The notes beneath the pieces are model-generated. The model made no database searches and was not told where the DNA came from. It worked only from the letters and a program-made list of their open reading frames with translations. From Branchiostoma floridae (taxonomy: Eukaryota > Chordata > Leptocardii > Amphioxiformes > Branchiostomatidae): DNA of 64,000 nt. Positions 50,060 through 62,200 of this stretch are shown one piece after another. The first letter of the stretch is position 1, and every line of letters starts with the position of its first letter. The stretch covers positions 1,477,376 to 1,541,375 of the forward strand of contig NC_049997.1 of the NCBI RefSeq assembly GCF_000003815.2, read 5' to 3'. Made by a program: the position numbers and the translations under genes.

Positions 50060-50700
50060 TTTGTAACCAAAAAGGGTGTTAGACAGGTGCAAGTCCTACA
50101 TTGTTCAACTTATTTATCAATGACCTAGTACATGTACTCGATAATGCGGAATGTGAACCACCATGGCCATCTTTAACATTATTTATTTGGATCGTGCTTA
50201 TTTCATGCAGACAATGTAATAAAAGAACACTTTGTAATAAAATCCTCTTCCACCATGTTTGACGTGCAGTATATGCAAGTTCCTTCACACGCAGGTAATT
50301 CACTTCATCATGGAATGCCCTATGTATAATATGTTACGCAATAAGTTATTCACATTCCTATGTCTAAATACTACAGATGTCAAGATTCTAGATACCAGAA
50401 GTAGATTTGACTATATCTTTAGATCCGACAGTCCTCATAATGCTAAGATAGGTAAATACATAAAAGATTGATTTGTGACTAGAAAAGATAGTGACATGTT
50501 TAGCCACCTGATTGTACAGAGGTTTTTCCTTATTATTCTATATTGTTTAATTAGTAGAATCTTATTTTCCTGTACTGTTTAATTAGTAGAATTGTAAGAC
50601 ATATTCTGTTTTCTTTCTCTTTTTGTTTGTTGTACGTGTGTAGTTTATAGTTGACCATACAAAAGTAACTGTACTTTTTGTCGAGTCAATAAAGCTTGTT
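50060..50700 (+). pseudogene. Degraded, internally deleted non-LTR retrotransposon
   Basis: One frame reads PTLFNLFINDLVHVLDNAEC then EPPWP, the conserved RT block 4. Another frame shows LFHADNVI where YADD.. is expected. After a deletion comes VIHFIMECPMYNMLRNKLFT then IFRSDSPHNAKIGKYIKD, the zinc-binding C-terminus. The end is GTCGAGTCAATAAAGCTTG, matching the 3' end at about 22040. Frames are broken. Confidence 0.82.
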
Positions 50701-50834
50701 GCTGTTCCCAGGGCCAAACACATTCCAACCGGAACGTTTCCTGGATCAGGACAGAAACTTGGTGAAACACGATCGCGAGGCACTCATCCCATTTTCAATG
50801 GGTGAGTCAGTGTGGGAATTTTGAAGCTAAGTTG

Positions 50835-50915
50835 TAGTAATCCAGTGGTTACAGTGCCATCCCCTCCCTCGGACTAGGAATTCGTGACTTCGAATGTGGA
50901 CTCATGCCTGTCACT
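50835..50915 (+). mobile_element. tRNA-like SINE head (degenerate)
   Basis: TAGTAATCCAGTGGTTACAG resembles a pol III A box region and GTGACTTCGAATGTGGACTC a B box, spaced as in tRNA genes. It lacks a tRNA-like acceptor stem, so I read it as a SINE or tRNA pseudogene. Confidence 0.5.
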
Positions 50916-51389
50916 CACTCAACACTATAAACCCTACTGGACGTTCAGCTGTGGCCTGATCTTGATTGTGCTTATTGATAATGGAAATTCCCATGGTACA
51001 ACAAACCGGTTTGTAACTGTAACGTTACAGCGCGTCTGTCACAAACAGAGAAGATGATTTACTGAATTTACTCAAGCTTAATCTAGTTCGAGATTACTTT
51101 CAGTTCACTGCCACATCTAGGGGGCGCTTTTATCCATGAACATAAAATTGCAAACACAGATTTAGCAAATCTGTCCTTTATGCTTATTAATGCCTGTCAC
51201 ATAGCTAGCTGTACTTATCCTTGGTTCTGCACACTAGTCAACACACACACACTATTTCGAATTTTCGAATTAAGTCAAATTTTCTTAGACTGTGAAAGTT
51301 TGGTACCGAGAAGACAAAGTGAATTACAGTACATACAGACACTAACATAAACACACGCATACTCAACATATCTAGCTTTGATGCATTTA

Positions 51390-53135
51390 CACCTGTCAGA
51401 CATGTAATCATACCTCTCCTTGGTGCTGAACACTATCCACACAACATATCTGTCATTGATACTAAACATCACACCTGTCAGACATGTAACCATACCTCTC
51501 CTTGGTGCTGAACACTATCCACACACAACATACCTGTCATTAATACTAAACATCACACCTGTCAGACATGTAACCATACCTCTCCTTGGTGCTGAACACT
51601 ATCCACACAACATATCTGTCATTGATACTAAACATCACTCCTGTCAGACATGTAACCATGCCTCTCCTTGGTGCTGAACACTATCCACACACAACATACC
51701 TGTCATTAATACTAAACATCACACCTGTCAGACATGTAACCATACCTCTCCTTGGTGCTGAACACTATCCACACAACATATCTGTCATTGATACTAAACA
51801 TCACACCTGTCAGACATGTAACCATACCTCTCCTTGGTGCTGAACACTATCCACACACATTACCTCTGTCATTGATACTAAACATCACACCTGTCAGACA
51901 TGTAACCGTACCTCTCCTTGGTGCTGAACACTATCCACACAACATATCTGTCATTGATACTAAACATCACACCTGTCAGACATGTAACCATACCTCTCCT
52001 TGGTGCTGAACACTCCACACACAACATACCTGTCATTGATACTAAACATCACACCTGTCAGACATGTAACCATACCTCTCCTTGGTGCTGAACACTATCC
52101 ACACAACATATCTGTCATTGATACTAAACATCACATCTGTCAGACATGTAACCATACCTCTCCTTGGTGCTGAACACTATCCACACAACATATCTGTCAT
52201 TGATACTAAACATCACATCTGTCAGACATGTAACCATACCTCTCCTTGGTGCTGAACACTATCCACACAACATATCTGTCATTGATACTAAACATCACAT
52301 CTGTCAGACATGTAACCATACCTCTCCTTGGTGCTGAACACTATCCACACAACATATCTGTCATTGATACTAAACATCACATCTGTCAGACATGTAACCA
52401 TACCTCTCCTTGGTGCTGAACACTATCCACACAACATATCTGTCATTGATACTAAACATCACACCTGTCAGACATGTAACCATACCTCTCCTTGGTGCTG
52501 AACACTATCCATACACAACATACCTGTCATTGATACTAAACATCACACCTGTCAGACATGTAACCATACCTCTCCTTGGTGCTGAACACTCCACACACAA
52601 CATACCTGTCATTGATACTAAACATCACACCTGTCAGACATGTAACCATACCTCTCCTTGGTGCTGAACACTATCCATACACAACATACCTGTCATTGAT
52701 ACTAAACATCACACCTGTCAGACATGTAACCATACCTCTCCTTGGTGCTGAACACTATCCACACAACATATCTGTCATTAATACTAAACATCACACCTGT
52801 CAGACATGTAACCATACATGTACCTCTCCTTGGTGCTGAACACTATCCACACAACATATCTGTCATTAATACTAAACATCACATCTGTCAGACATGTAAC
52901 CATACCTCTCCTTGGTGCTGAACACTCCACACACAACATATCTATCATTGATACTAAACATCACACCTGTCAGACATGTAACCATACCTCTCCTTGGTGC
53001 TGAACACTATCCACACAACATATCTATCATTGATACTAAACATCACACCTGTCAGACATGTAACCATACCTCTCCTTGGTGCTGAACACTATCCACACAA
53101 CATATCTATCATTGATACTAAACATCACACCTTTC
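51390..53135 (+). repeat. 82/84-bp minisatellite, about 21 copies
   Basis: Unit: CTGTCAGACATGTAACCATA, CCTCTCCTTGGTGCTGAACA, CTATCCACACAACATATCTG, TCATTGATACTAAACATCAC and AC. Part of the array alternates 82- and 84-bp forms, giving a 166-bp higher-order unit (51420, 51586, 51752). Each unit carries CCTTGGTGCTGAA. Open frames of ~85 codons result only from repeat periodicity. Confidence 0.95.
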
Positions 53136-54300
53136 AAACACATGCCATTAAGGCAATACTGATTTTATCACATGGATGACATCATTGGGCACCACAAAAT
53201 TGATGCAAGCATGCAAAACAAGTTGGGCCAAAAATCACCTTTGTTATTTCACACTTCACAACAGACCACACTTCACATTCACACTTCACAACAGACCAAA
53301 CAGATTCACACTTCACAACTTTGTTCCGGATTCTTTATTTGTGTTAACTTTGCAGTCTTCTCCGTTATACAGAGGGGTTGGATAAGGAGGTACGACTCCA
53401 CAATAATCCTAACAACTTAATTTTCATTGTAGAAGGGAATAATAATAATAGTAATAATACCACAGCTTCCACCTTGTAAGTCACAACAATAGAGATATGT
53501 ACATATTATTCCATCTACATCATGTGGCTGTTACAACTTATCGAACAAAAATTCTACACTTGTCGCGCAAAGATACATCTTCACAAGTAGAGACTTAGTT
53601 ACCATTTCAAAGTGAAGATCTGTTAAGCAAGCCACTGTTTATCATGTCTTGGTACCTAACAGTGATTGGTGTAATCCTAAGTTATATGTAGATGTACATT
53701 ATAAGTTCAAAAAGGTCAAGTTCGATAATGAGCATCCTGACGACAAGTTGAGGTACTGCAGCGGAGCGTCAAAGTTAGCGTTGAAATTATCCTCATGTGG
53801 CAGGTTCATTATTTTTGAGTCGTTGATAAGTCTGGGCAGGGAGTAAGTCGCCCCCTGGCGCCTTTTTTTAAACTGTAGGGGCCGATTTTGTTTCAGACTT
53901 TGAAAGGGAATAACTCAAGAAATGGTGGACAGATTGTCATGATAGTTGGTGTGTTGATAGTTTGATAATTTATATAATCAAGTTAATTATGTTAATCTGT
54001 AGCTAATTTACATAATTAATAAAGGCAGTTGAGAAATGTCATGCAGTTCATGATAAGACCTGATTTGGGAAACAGTTTTGGTTGGTAAGTAGATCAGGAA
54101 AAAAAACAGTTGTCATGCAGCTAGTGTGTTTATTTTCAAAGGACTGAAGTCATGGAAAACTGAAAGCTTGGTGGTTCCGTGACCTTATTTTGAATAAGCT
54201 TTGATTTCTATTTGTTTATTCCCTAAAACATTGTTCATTGGATTTCCAAAGAAGATAGTTATCTTTTGTTTAGGAGATCTTCCTTGAAAATGTGATCTGT
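53136..54300. other. No recognised gene; short repeats
   Basis: A small duplication of TTCACAACAGACCA lies at 53265-53320. A 65-codon frame (53649-53846) is open but unrecognised. ATTATGTTAATCTGTAGC at about 53985 may be a piece of a dispersed repeat. Confidence 0.4.
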
Positions 54301-54309
54301 TGAATATGT

Positions 54310-55707
54310 TACTTAATTTGCGGAAAGGTTTCCTGTAATTTTGCACTGTACACTTAACGCTTTCAATAAACGTTTACACGAAATGTACAAAGTTTGATTC
54401 TTTTGTAGATGATCAGTTTGGTGTCTGTCACTGATTTCACATCTGACTTGTGGCATTAAGTGCAGGAACTGTTTAGAGTGACTGAGAGATTTAGCAACGT
54501 TTTTGATCAGGTCAAGACGTCGTGACACTAGAGAAGGTGGTCCGACGTTTGTTTGTTTGAACCTTAGTTCATGAGAAGCTCAAATCGGCCAGCAGGCTGA
54601 TTTTCATTAAGGTCACGAGAGAGGTAAGGGTCAGATAAGATATAACGGAGATAAAGATTACATGGAGTCCTAGTAAATCTATCAACTATTATCGCTTCAC
54701 ATACATGGTACAAAACACATAGTAGGGCGAAAATCTCAGCGTTCATAGTCCGTGTCCGTTCTTTTTGGTCATTACTAGTAAGAACAGGCATCAGCGTAAG
54801 ACGTGTAGTTCGGTCCCAATGATATTATGCGCACAGCTCTCCGTTGGACCTTCTCGATGGCAAACCCGGAATGCCAGACGGGGCAGCATACTAGTACTAA
54901 ATATTCCGAGAGCCACACCCGCCCCACGCGCTCAAGACCAGGATGGAGAGACGGGTAAGGTACGCGGAAAATAAAATAAAAATATACTTTACCTGGACGT
55001 CTCAGGGTTAGACATCGTTGAATACTAAAACAGGGAGGGCGAGAGAGCGCAAACAAAATTGAAAACTGAACCATTCAGAAATCAAGTTCTTTCCTAACTT
55101 CATGACCTGGTCCCTTTACAGCCCCCAGATCCCCTTCTAACCATCCCCTGACTCCACCCAGTAGTATAAATTCCACTGTCACCTGGATTCAACAGTCTGT
55201 CAAAAGGTGTCTAAATGCCACCTGACTTCGGCGCGCAGGCCAGGTGTGGCACTCTGAATACTCGAGGACCGGTCCAATGTAAGACGCAAACTGTGACAAG
55301 GTCGTCGGTAGAATTCTGAAATGGTTTCTGTTTACGAAGAAGGAACAGGTGCCGACAGATTTACTTCAAATAGAGTCTTGGGAGTTCCATCGTAAGTCGG
55401 ACTGAAGAAATAATCATCTTCATTACTGACACCTGTTGTTGTTTGGGGCGTTGAATACAGAACAGTTCTGAATTAGATATGCAGCACACAGTGCTCTGTA
55501 AGTTTTCATGTGACTAGCGCGAGACCAGAAGTCCAAGTCGTTTGGGCCCTGTTGCATATTAGAAAAAGTTGAATCTGGAATTCTTGTTTCTAATGAGTCC
55601 ATGTCATCTACAAATTTCCAGCATTTGGAGGCAGCCTGACGCGCCGCACTGATATGTGCAAGGAAAATCAATGGTCCAAGTAGAGTCCACAGGTAACCTT
55701 CATGCAA
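54310..55707 (-). pseudogene. Broken non-LTR retrotransposon, RT region
   Basis: In minus-strand order: LWTLLGPLIFLAHISAAR and then KCWKFVDDMDSLETRIPDS (catalytic F-V-D-D box) at about 55707-55500. FAIEKVQRRAVRIISLGPNY follows near 54840, then SNDQKERTRTMNAEIFALL, and RRLDLIKNVAKSL with LHLMPQVRCEISDRH near 54500. This is the order of RT catalytic core, linker and C-terminus in CR1/Jockey-like elements. Several frameshifts and gaps. Confidence 0.75.
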
Positions 55708-56393
55708 TCAGGGTGTTCCAAGGTAGCGTACAATTAATTTCATTATTTCAGATAACCAATCCAACAAGAGCATTCTTTTTGACCAATTAAATCATTGGGA
55801 TTTTTTAGACTAGACCAATCATATGGACCAGCCCTTCACCTGTGTGTATCCCCGAATGTTTCGCCATTCTGTCTGGCGTCATTCTGACTTATATACCTCG
55901 CAGCTCTCCACTACAGATAGAACGCCACGGCCGCTATGTGACAGAGGTCCTTTGTACTTTCAGCGTCTTACCTTCGTGATAACAGGTTAGTAGGTATTCT
56001 CCAGGCAGACGTGTCAGCTGGATTGAAAAAGAGAAGAATCTGGCCAAATAGGGACAAATGAGTTATTATGAGTTTTTAGTCAGGCTTTTGCAGTATATCC
56101 AAGTAGCACCGGCGGTCGAACTGTTCACTTCTAGGCTAATTACAATTCCTACTAGACTTTTATTATTAACATGGTCAAATTTCCCTATTACCATTCGGTC
56201 AGGCTGGAGTCTGGCAGAGACTAGTTATTGCTGTCGTTCTTCACAGTGAATTTATGTGTGTTTATACGCTTTGTCAGTCTATTGAGTCCAATGTTATGTC
56301 AATAATCGATAGCGTTAACGATTAATTCTTTTGTGACCGTCAGTGGATACAGAAAACGCAGCCGTGAGACACGACTCCTCGAGCTAAACTATA

Positions 56394-56516
56394 TCTATAC
56401 GTCCTCACAGCAACACACCTGATAGCATCCATCCGCCGGAGACGACTCCGGTACCTGGGCCACATTCTCCGCATGGACCCCTCCAGACTCAGGTCAGGCG
56501 CACCCTGAAGGCCTCC
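56394..56516 (+). mobile_element. Non-LTR element C-terminal fragment
   Basis: The plus frame reads LTATHLIASIRRRRLRYLGH then ILRMDPSRLRSG, the R..RLR.LGH.LRM motif found near the C-terminus of RTE-like retrotransposon polymerases. Short and isolated. Confidence 0.65.
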
Positions 56517-56852
56517 GTGTGCGGAGGAGAAAACCCGCCTGAAGGTTCCCTCCTGATGGACTGTGAACACATACCTTTCGAACTCTTAGCCAGACAAGCC
56601 AGGAATAGGCGAGTGTGGAATGCTTAAGTTGATGAGATAAAATGACTTCATATAAGTACGGTCTATAGACATGTAGTAGAGGGCCCACGGTCTAATAAAT
56701 GTGAATTATATACATACATACGTCCTCAAGGCTACCAAAACGCAGACATAGCTGGACTTTCATGTCATGTAAGGCATCCTTGTGCCTTATCTATTGCTTT
56801 AGTTTTTTTATTGACGTTTCGACCTAATTGTTATTTCACTTTCTTGCTTCAA

Positions 56853-57180
56853 GGATATCAGTATCATCGGGAGCCATCAAGCCAGGATCAACTGCATGCA
56901 GCTATCGAGGATGGGACTTACATGCCATCTCCACGGCTAGCAGTAAGATCGGTGCTCGTGTGTACGTCGAGCACTACCAGAGGACCTGAAACTAAGTTCT
57001 TGTGTGTCTTATGGAATGTAAATTGCCTAGCCTTAGCTTAATAAACTCATGGTAGATGGTAAGGTGTTGAGTGTGCTTTGTTGACATGCCGAGTGATGAT
57101 GCTGGTAGAGGCTTATATTCGAACACTTTGTAAATGGAGGCTCCTTTTGCATTGGGGGGTTTAGCTCTTTCTGTGGTGTA
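56853..57180 (+). pseudogene. Degenerate copy of the second exon and downstream region of an unrecognised gene
   Basis: After CTTTCTTGCTTCAAG the sequence shares GATCGGTGCTCGTGTGTACG and, further on, TTTGTTGACATGC and AATGGAGGCTCCTTTTGCA with 58943-59405. The frame reads GYQYHREPSSQDQLHAAIED. Part of a tandem gene array in decay. Confidence 0.5.
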
Positions 57181-57948
57181 CCGGGCCTGGTGTGTGGCTG
57201 ATTTTGTTTCTGAAGGTTTCTGTGACTGTGTCGATAGTCGGTATTGTATTCGGTCAGTTCTGTAAATTCTGTTCTTTATAAAACAGGAACTTTCCTGGTT
57301 AATCATTATCTGTTTTCATTTCTGTTTTATGTCATGGTCAGTGGTTCGGGAACCTGGACCATTACATAAGCTGCCCTGTGTCGTTATCTTGGGTCCCGAA
57401 CCCAGTTTTTAATTATAGGACAACATTATTTGTCAATAATTGACTTTTCATTTGTGTTTGCAAGTTTAAGCAAGGAAGTTTAGCCTCCTTGAAAGGACTC
57501 GAAAAATTGGGTGAATGTGCACCCATGTACGTGCACCCAAAATTGGAGTGCACTCATTTTTTTCTGTGGGTGCATCGGCGCCCCTAAATATTTCCATAGG
57601 TTGGCGTAAGTTAAGATATCGAAGTATACAGCATATTCTTGACATCTAAGTATATGAAAGATGATAAAATGTCTGTCACAACATCATTATGAATTCGAAG
57701 TTAGAATTTGAGTTCATCAATATTTTAAATTCAATGCTCCAAAACTTGGCGTACCGCGCCGACATCGAGTGCCACGAACTGAGTTCCGCTAGTGGCCGAG
57801 GTGGCATTAGTCCTTCCCGACAAAGGCAAGGTATTGTACTGCATTTTGTTTCCAAATCCTACATGCTAAGGGATAGGCGTTGAGTCTTTTGTATTTGTTA
57901 CAGTGGTAGTACGGCGGCTAATGTATGTCTCTTTCTGATATCACAGGA

Positions 57949-58108
57949 ATGTGTACGGAAAGTGAGTGGTCCTGACGGAAGGCGTCTTGGTGACTCCTCT
58001 CGTTGTAGGTTTTCTTGGAAGTCTTCCTCAGCTTCTTCAGAAGACATTCCATGACTTTGTTCAGAAGTCTTGATGGACATGGGACCTTTCCCAGACACTT
58101 GACAAGGT
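57949..58108 (+). pseudogene. Degenerate copy of the first exon of the same gene
   Basis: SGPDGRRLGDSSRCRFSWKS then SSASSEDIP and a stop, matching SGPGGRRLGASSRCGYPWKS in the copy at 58451-58661. A frameshift follows the stop; the same donor GACAAG then GTATTG is retained. Confidence 0.6.
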
Positions 58109-58450
58109 ATTGTATTATGTGAAAGCTAGCTTTAAGTGACAATAGCTTTGTTGGTAGCATTTCATTACAATAAAGGTTCTGTTGATCATGCCAATACATC
58201 CAGATTTGTAATTGTACTACAGACTGTCAATAAATTCCTTTGCGTTGGCAAGTGAAAGTCTACAGTTTGATTTAGGGTCTTATACAATGTTGATAATATA
58301 AAGCACAAGTTGTTTTTTCTCTCACTTATCTGACTTGTAATTCTTTTCTATCGCTGATCTGACTTCTATCTGGTCACAGACGTTTAGTATTTGTTACATC
58401 AGTGCTATGGTAGCTGATACATATCTGTTTCTTTTATCGTATTTTCTACA

Positions 58451-59127
58451 GCAATGTCTGGACGTGCTAAGGGAATGGTGGACAGGGGAGGTGCCAGGCG
58501 TCATAGTCACGGAGGCGCTTCACAACATCCGGAGAGACAGTGGTCCTGGCGGAAGGCGACTTGGTGCCTCCTCTCGTTGTGGGTATCCTTGGAAGTCTTC
58601 ATCAGCTTCTTCAGAAGACATTCGTGATGTCTGGATGGACATGCAACCTTTCCTAGACAAGGTATTGTATTGTATTGTATTGTATTGTATTGTATTGTAC
58701 TGTGAAAGGGTAGACTCTGCTTTACTCCATTAGCAATGTTGCTAGCCGATGCATACTGAAAACATTGAAGTAGCATCTAAGATGTCCTGATCGTATATCA
58801 CAACCCCATTTGCCATGATTGTACAGGCCTTGAGCCTTATGTGTTTGTTGTAGCGGTGTTGGGGAATTGATGCAAGTCTGTTTTCTTCTTAACCGATTTG
58901 CCGGGAGGAAAGCTCGTCATAATTAATTTTGCTTTCTTGCAGTTGCAACAAGTTGAGAAGGAGTTATCTCTCAGCAGCTTTCAGGATCTTATTGATGCCA
59001 TCAAGGCCGGATCAACAACGGCCGCAATGTTCATGGTGGGACTTATCCCGGTGAGAAGGTGTCCGGTGACGTCCAGAACGATCGGTGCTCGTGTGTGTAC
59101 GCCCTGCCATAGGACAGGAAGTTGTTA
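58451..59127 (+). CDS. Unrecognised gene fragment, two exons (58451-58661, 58943-59127)
   Basis: Exon 1: acceptor TTTTCTACAG, reading CLDVLREWWTGEVPGVIVTE, ALHNIRRDSGPGGRRLGASS and DVWMDMQPFLDK, donor GTATTG. Exon 2: acceptor TTTCTTGCAG, reading LQQVEKELSLSSFQDLIDAI then KAGSTTAAMFMVGLIP, running to a TAA at about 59125. Phases agree (both 0). The donor is followed by a (GTATT)n microsatellite at 58662-58700. No domain recognised; the sequence is Ser/Arg-rich then helical. Two more broken copies lie just upstream, so it is part of a local duplication. Earlier exons were not identified. Confidence 0.5.
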
Positions 59128-59408
59128 AGTTCCAATGTGTATTGGGAGGCGTTAGATGGCAACATGCTGCAGATATGTGCGCACTAATATGTCATTACCA
59201 TGATAGAAAGTAAATGAATTGTGAGATTGCAATTATTGCTTTTACTGAACGAACGATACCCTCTGTACGTCCTGAGGGTATTGTTTGAAGGACTTCTCGG
59301 TTACTGTTAAGGTGCTTGATTGGGTTTTGTTGACATGCTGAGTTTTTTAGCCAGTAGGTGGTCAGGACATTTTGTGAATGGAGGCTCCTTTTGCACTCAG
59401 CCTGCTGA

Positions 59409-59508
59409 NNNNNNNNNNNNNNNNNNNNNNNNNNNNNNNNNNNNNNNNNNNNNNNNNNNNNNNNNNNNNNNNNNNNNNNNNNNNNNNNNNNNNNNNNNNN
59501 NNNNNNNN
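59409..59508. other. Assembly gap (100 N)
   Basis: Placeholder gap following the 3' region of the duplicated gene fragment. Confidence 0.99.
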
Positions 59509-60270
59509 GACGTTTGACGTTACGTTGACGTAAGATGACGTAATTATGACGTCATCAATTTGATTATATTGGCCGGACCCATGAAAAAAGGCTATTCTCA
59601 GAAAACTTCAAGTTATTCTACAAAAATGTAACAACAGGTGCAGATAACAGAATAATAATGTTTATTACGACTTGCGTTGCCAATAGCAACATCAATGATG
59701 TCAATATGACGTCATAAAATGACGTCATGCACATCTAAGATACCAGTTGGGCTCCGCCATATTATATCCACCACCTTGAATTTTTAAAAATACTTTTTTT
59801 GCAACAAATAATCACAAAGGGCAATGGAAATAGACTCAATTCATTCATTTAGATGTTTTTTGATGAAAAAATACCAGGTAGTTACAAATTTTAAGGGATA
59901 ATTAGCTTGTTATTATTGATCTGGCCATACGGTCCGCCATCTTGGATTTTGGGCTGATGACGTCATCAAATTAGCATGATTTATGCATATATAATTATGA
60001 AAGATATGCTAAATAATATAATATTTTATTTATGCAACAAAATAGCAGTAATATAGCAAATAATTGTGAAAAATACATTGTTAGAACCAAAAATAGTGAT
60101 TTTTGGCAAAACAGCCTGTCAACAAACGGTTGCCATGGTAACAAGAAAATATGGAAAATTTGTCAAACTTCTTGAAATTGTTGCCAACAATATTTTAGGA
60201 AAACTCACTAAATTTGGTGGCTTTAGCGTAAGGCGTTCTGGCGTTATAGGACATCGAAGTTGGCGCAGGC
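59509..60270. repeat. Repeat-like region rich in TGACGTCA palindromes
   Basis: ATGACGTCAT occurs at about 59548, 59707 and 59722, and TGATGACGTCATCA at about 59955. CCGCCATCTTGGATTTTGGG precedes the last. The spacing and flanking words suggest internally repeated, transposon-derived DNA rather than a promoter. The CRE-like palindromes could still bind bZIP factors. Confidence 0.5.
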
Positions 60271-60378
60271 CTCAAAAGCCCCCCCCCCCCCCGGTCTGAA
60301 TAGGGTTAAATGCGCGACAAATATATGTGTGCACATCAATATCTTATCATTTTCATTCTGTCCACCGGACAAAAAAGC

Positions 60379-60569
60379 ATGCCTTACGGCTGCGACATTT
60401 GTGATCGGGAATTTGATCGTGCGTTCAACCTCGAGCGTCATATGGAAAGAAAACACCGAGACAAGTCAGGTGTTGCCTCGGGAGAAGTCGTCGTTGATGC
60501 CGAGACGGGCTCTTACCGGGAACGCGATGTTTTTGACGACTCCGACGTGTCATCTGAACACGACACGGC
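60379..60569 (+). CDS. C2H2 zinc-finger protein, N-terminal part cut by gap
   Basis: From the ATG at 60379 the frame reads MPYGCDICDREFDRAFNLER then HMERKHRDKSG, one C2H2 finger (C-x2-C-x12-H-x4-H). An acidic, Ser-rich stretch follows (VFDDSDVSSEHDTA) up to the N gap. The same frame is open from an ATG at 60310, but the finger-proximal start looks more natural. After the gap only tandem repeat is present, so the rest of the protein is unseen. It may be a host gene or a transposon-encoded DNA-binding protein. Confidence 0.65.
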
Positions 60570-61414
60570 NNNNNNNNNNNNNNNNNNNNNNNNNNNNNNN
60601 NNNNNNNNNNNNNNNNNNNNNNNNNNNNNNNNNNNNNNNNNNNNNNNNNNNNNNNNNNNNNNNNNNNNNNNNNNNNNNNNNNNNNNNNNNNNNNNNNNNN
60701 NNNNNNNNNNNNNNNNNNNNNNNNNNNNNNNNNNNNNNNNNNNNNNNNNNNNNNNNNNNNNNNNNNNNNNNNNNNNNNNNNNNNNNNNNNNNNNNNNNNN
60801 NNNNNNNNNNNNNNNNNNNNNNNNNNNNNNNNNNNNNNNNNNNNNNNNNNNNNNNNNNNNNNNNNNNNNNNNNNNNNNNNNNNNNNNNNNNNNNNNNNNN
60901 NNNNNNNNNNNNNNNNNNNNNNNNNNNNNNNNNNNNNNNNNNNNNNNNNNNNNNNNNNNNNNNNNNNNNNNNNNNNNNNNNNNNNNNNNNNNNNNNNNNN
61001 NNNNNNNNNNNNNNNNNNNNNNNNNNNNNNNNNNNNNNNNNNNNNNNNNNNNNNNNNNNNNNNNNNNNNNNNNNNNNNNNNNNNNNNNNNNNNNNNNNNN
61101 NNNNNNNNNNNNNNNNNNNNNNNNNNNNNNNNNNNNNNNNNNNNNNNNNNNNNNNNNNNNNNNNNNNNNNNNNNNNNNNNNNNNNNNNNNNNNNNNNNNN
61201 NNNNNNNNNNNNNNNNNNNNNNNNNNNNNNNNNNNNNNNNNNNNNNNNNNNNNNNNNNNNNNNNNNNNNNNNNNNNNNNNNNNNNNNNNNNNNNNNNNNN
61301 NNNNNNNNNNNNNNNNNNNNNNNNNNNNNNNNNNNNNNNNNNNNNNNNNNNNNNNNNNNNNNNNNNNNNNNNNNNNNNNNNNNNNNNNNNNNNNNNNNNN
61401 NNNNNNNNNNNNNN
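60570..61414. other. Assembly gap (845 N)
   Basis: Lies between the zinc-finger coding sequence and the CTCCGGAGCA array; probably hides more of both. Confidence 0.99.
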
Positions 61415-62200
61415 GGGCAGTATTTTTACTCCGGAGCAGTGTTTTAACTCCGGAGCAACACGTATACTTACTCCAAAGCAATGATTCACTGCATGTACAT
61501 ATAAATGGTATATCACATGACAGATATACATACTTACGACAAATATACTTACTCATTTACTCCGGAGCATACTCCGGAGCAATATTTTTACTCCGGAGCA
61601 GTGTTTTTACTCCGGAGCAACACGTATACTTACTCCAAAGCAATGATTCACTGCATGTACATATAAATGGTATATCACATGACAAATATACATACTTACA
61701 ACAAATATACTTACTCATTTACTCCGGAGCATACTCCGGAGCAATATTTTTACTCCGGAGCAGTGTTTTTACTCCGGAGCAACACGTATACTTACTCCAA
61801 AGCAATGTTTCACTGCACGTACATATAGATGGTATATGTTCGTACCTATATGACAAATATACATACTTACAACAAATATACTTACTTACAACAAATATAC
61901 TTACTCACTTACTCCGGAGCATCCTTCGGAGCAGTATTTTTACTCCGGAGCAGTGTTTTTACTCCGGAGCAACACGTATACTTACTCCAAAGCAATGTTT
62001 AACTGCATGTACATATAGATGGTATATATCCGTACGTACATGACAAATATACTTACTTACAACAAATATACTTACTCATTTACTCCGGAGCAGTATTTTT
62101 TACTCCGGAGCAGTGTTTTTACTCCGGAGCAACACGTATAGTTACTCCAAAGCAATGTTTCACTGCATGTACATATAGATGGTATATGTTCGTACGTAAA
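61415..62200 (+). repeat. Tandem array, ~160-190-bp unit, with CTCCGGAG palindromes
   Basis: Five units, marked by ACACGTATACTTACTCC at about 61458, 61620, 61782, 61972 and 62132. Each contains three or four TACTCCGGAGCA palindromes, a CTGCATGTACATATA stretch and TACTTACAACAAATATAC. It borders the N gap. Confidence 0.92.

Noticed and set aside
51420-53179. Series of ~85-codon open frames with repeated LSLILNITPVRHV
   Set aside because: They arise from the 82/84-bp tandem array, recur every 166 bp and have no splice or start support.
53649-53846. 65-codon frame VPNSDWCNPKLYVDVHYKF...
   Set aside because: Reasonable composition but no start context, splice sites or recognised domain; not enough to call.
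58407-58733. Single 108-codon gene reading through the (GTATT)n microsatellite
   Set aside because: The last residues (YCIVLYCIVLYC) are microsatellite; a splice donor at 58662 with a phase-matched downstream exon explains the data better.
60240-60300. Poly-C tract before the zinc-finger frame as a promoter or frameshift site
   Set aside because: Poly-C/G runs of this kind occur at several places in the window (1552, 15420, 50047, 63690) next to repeats and look like simple-sequence expansion.
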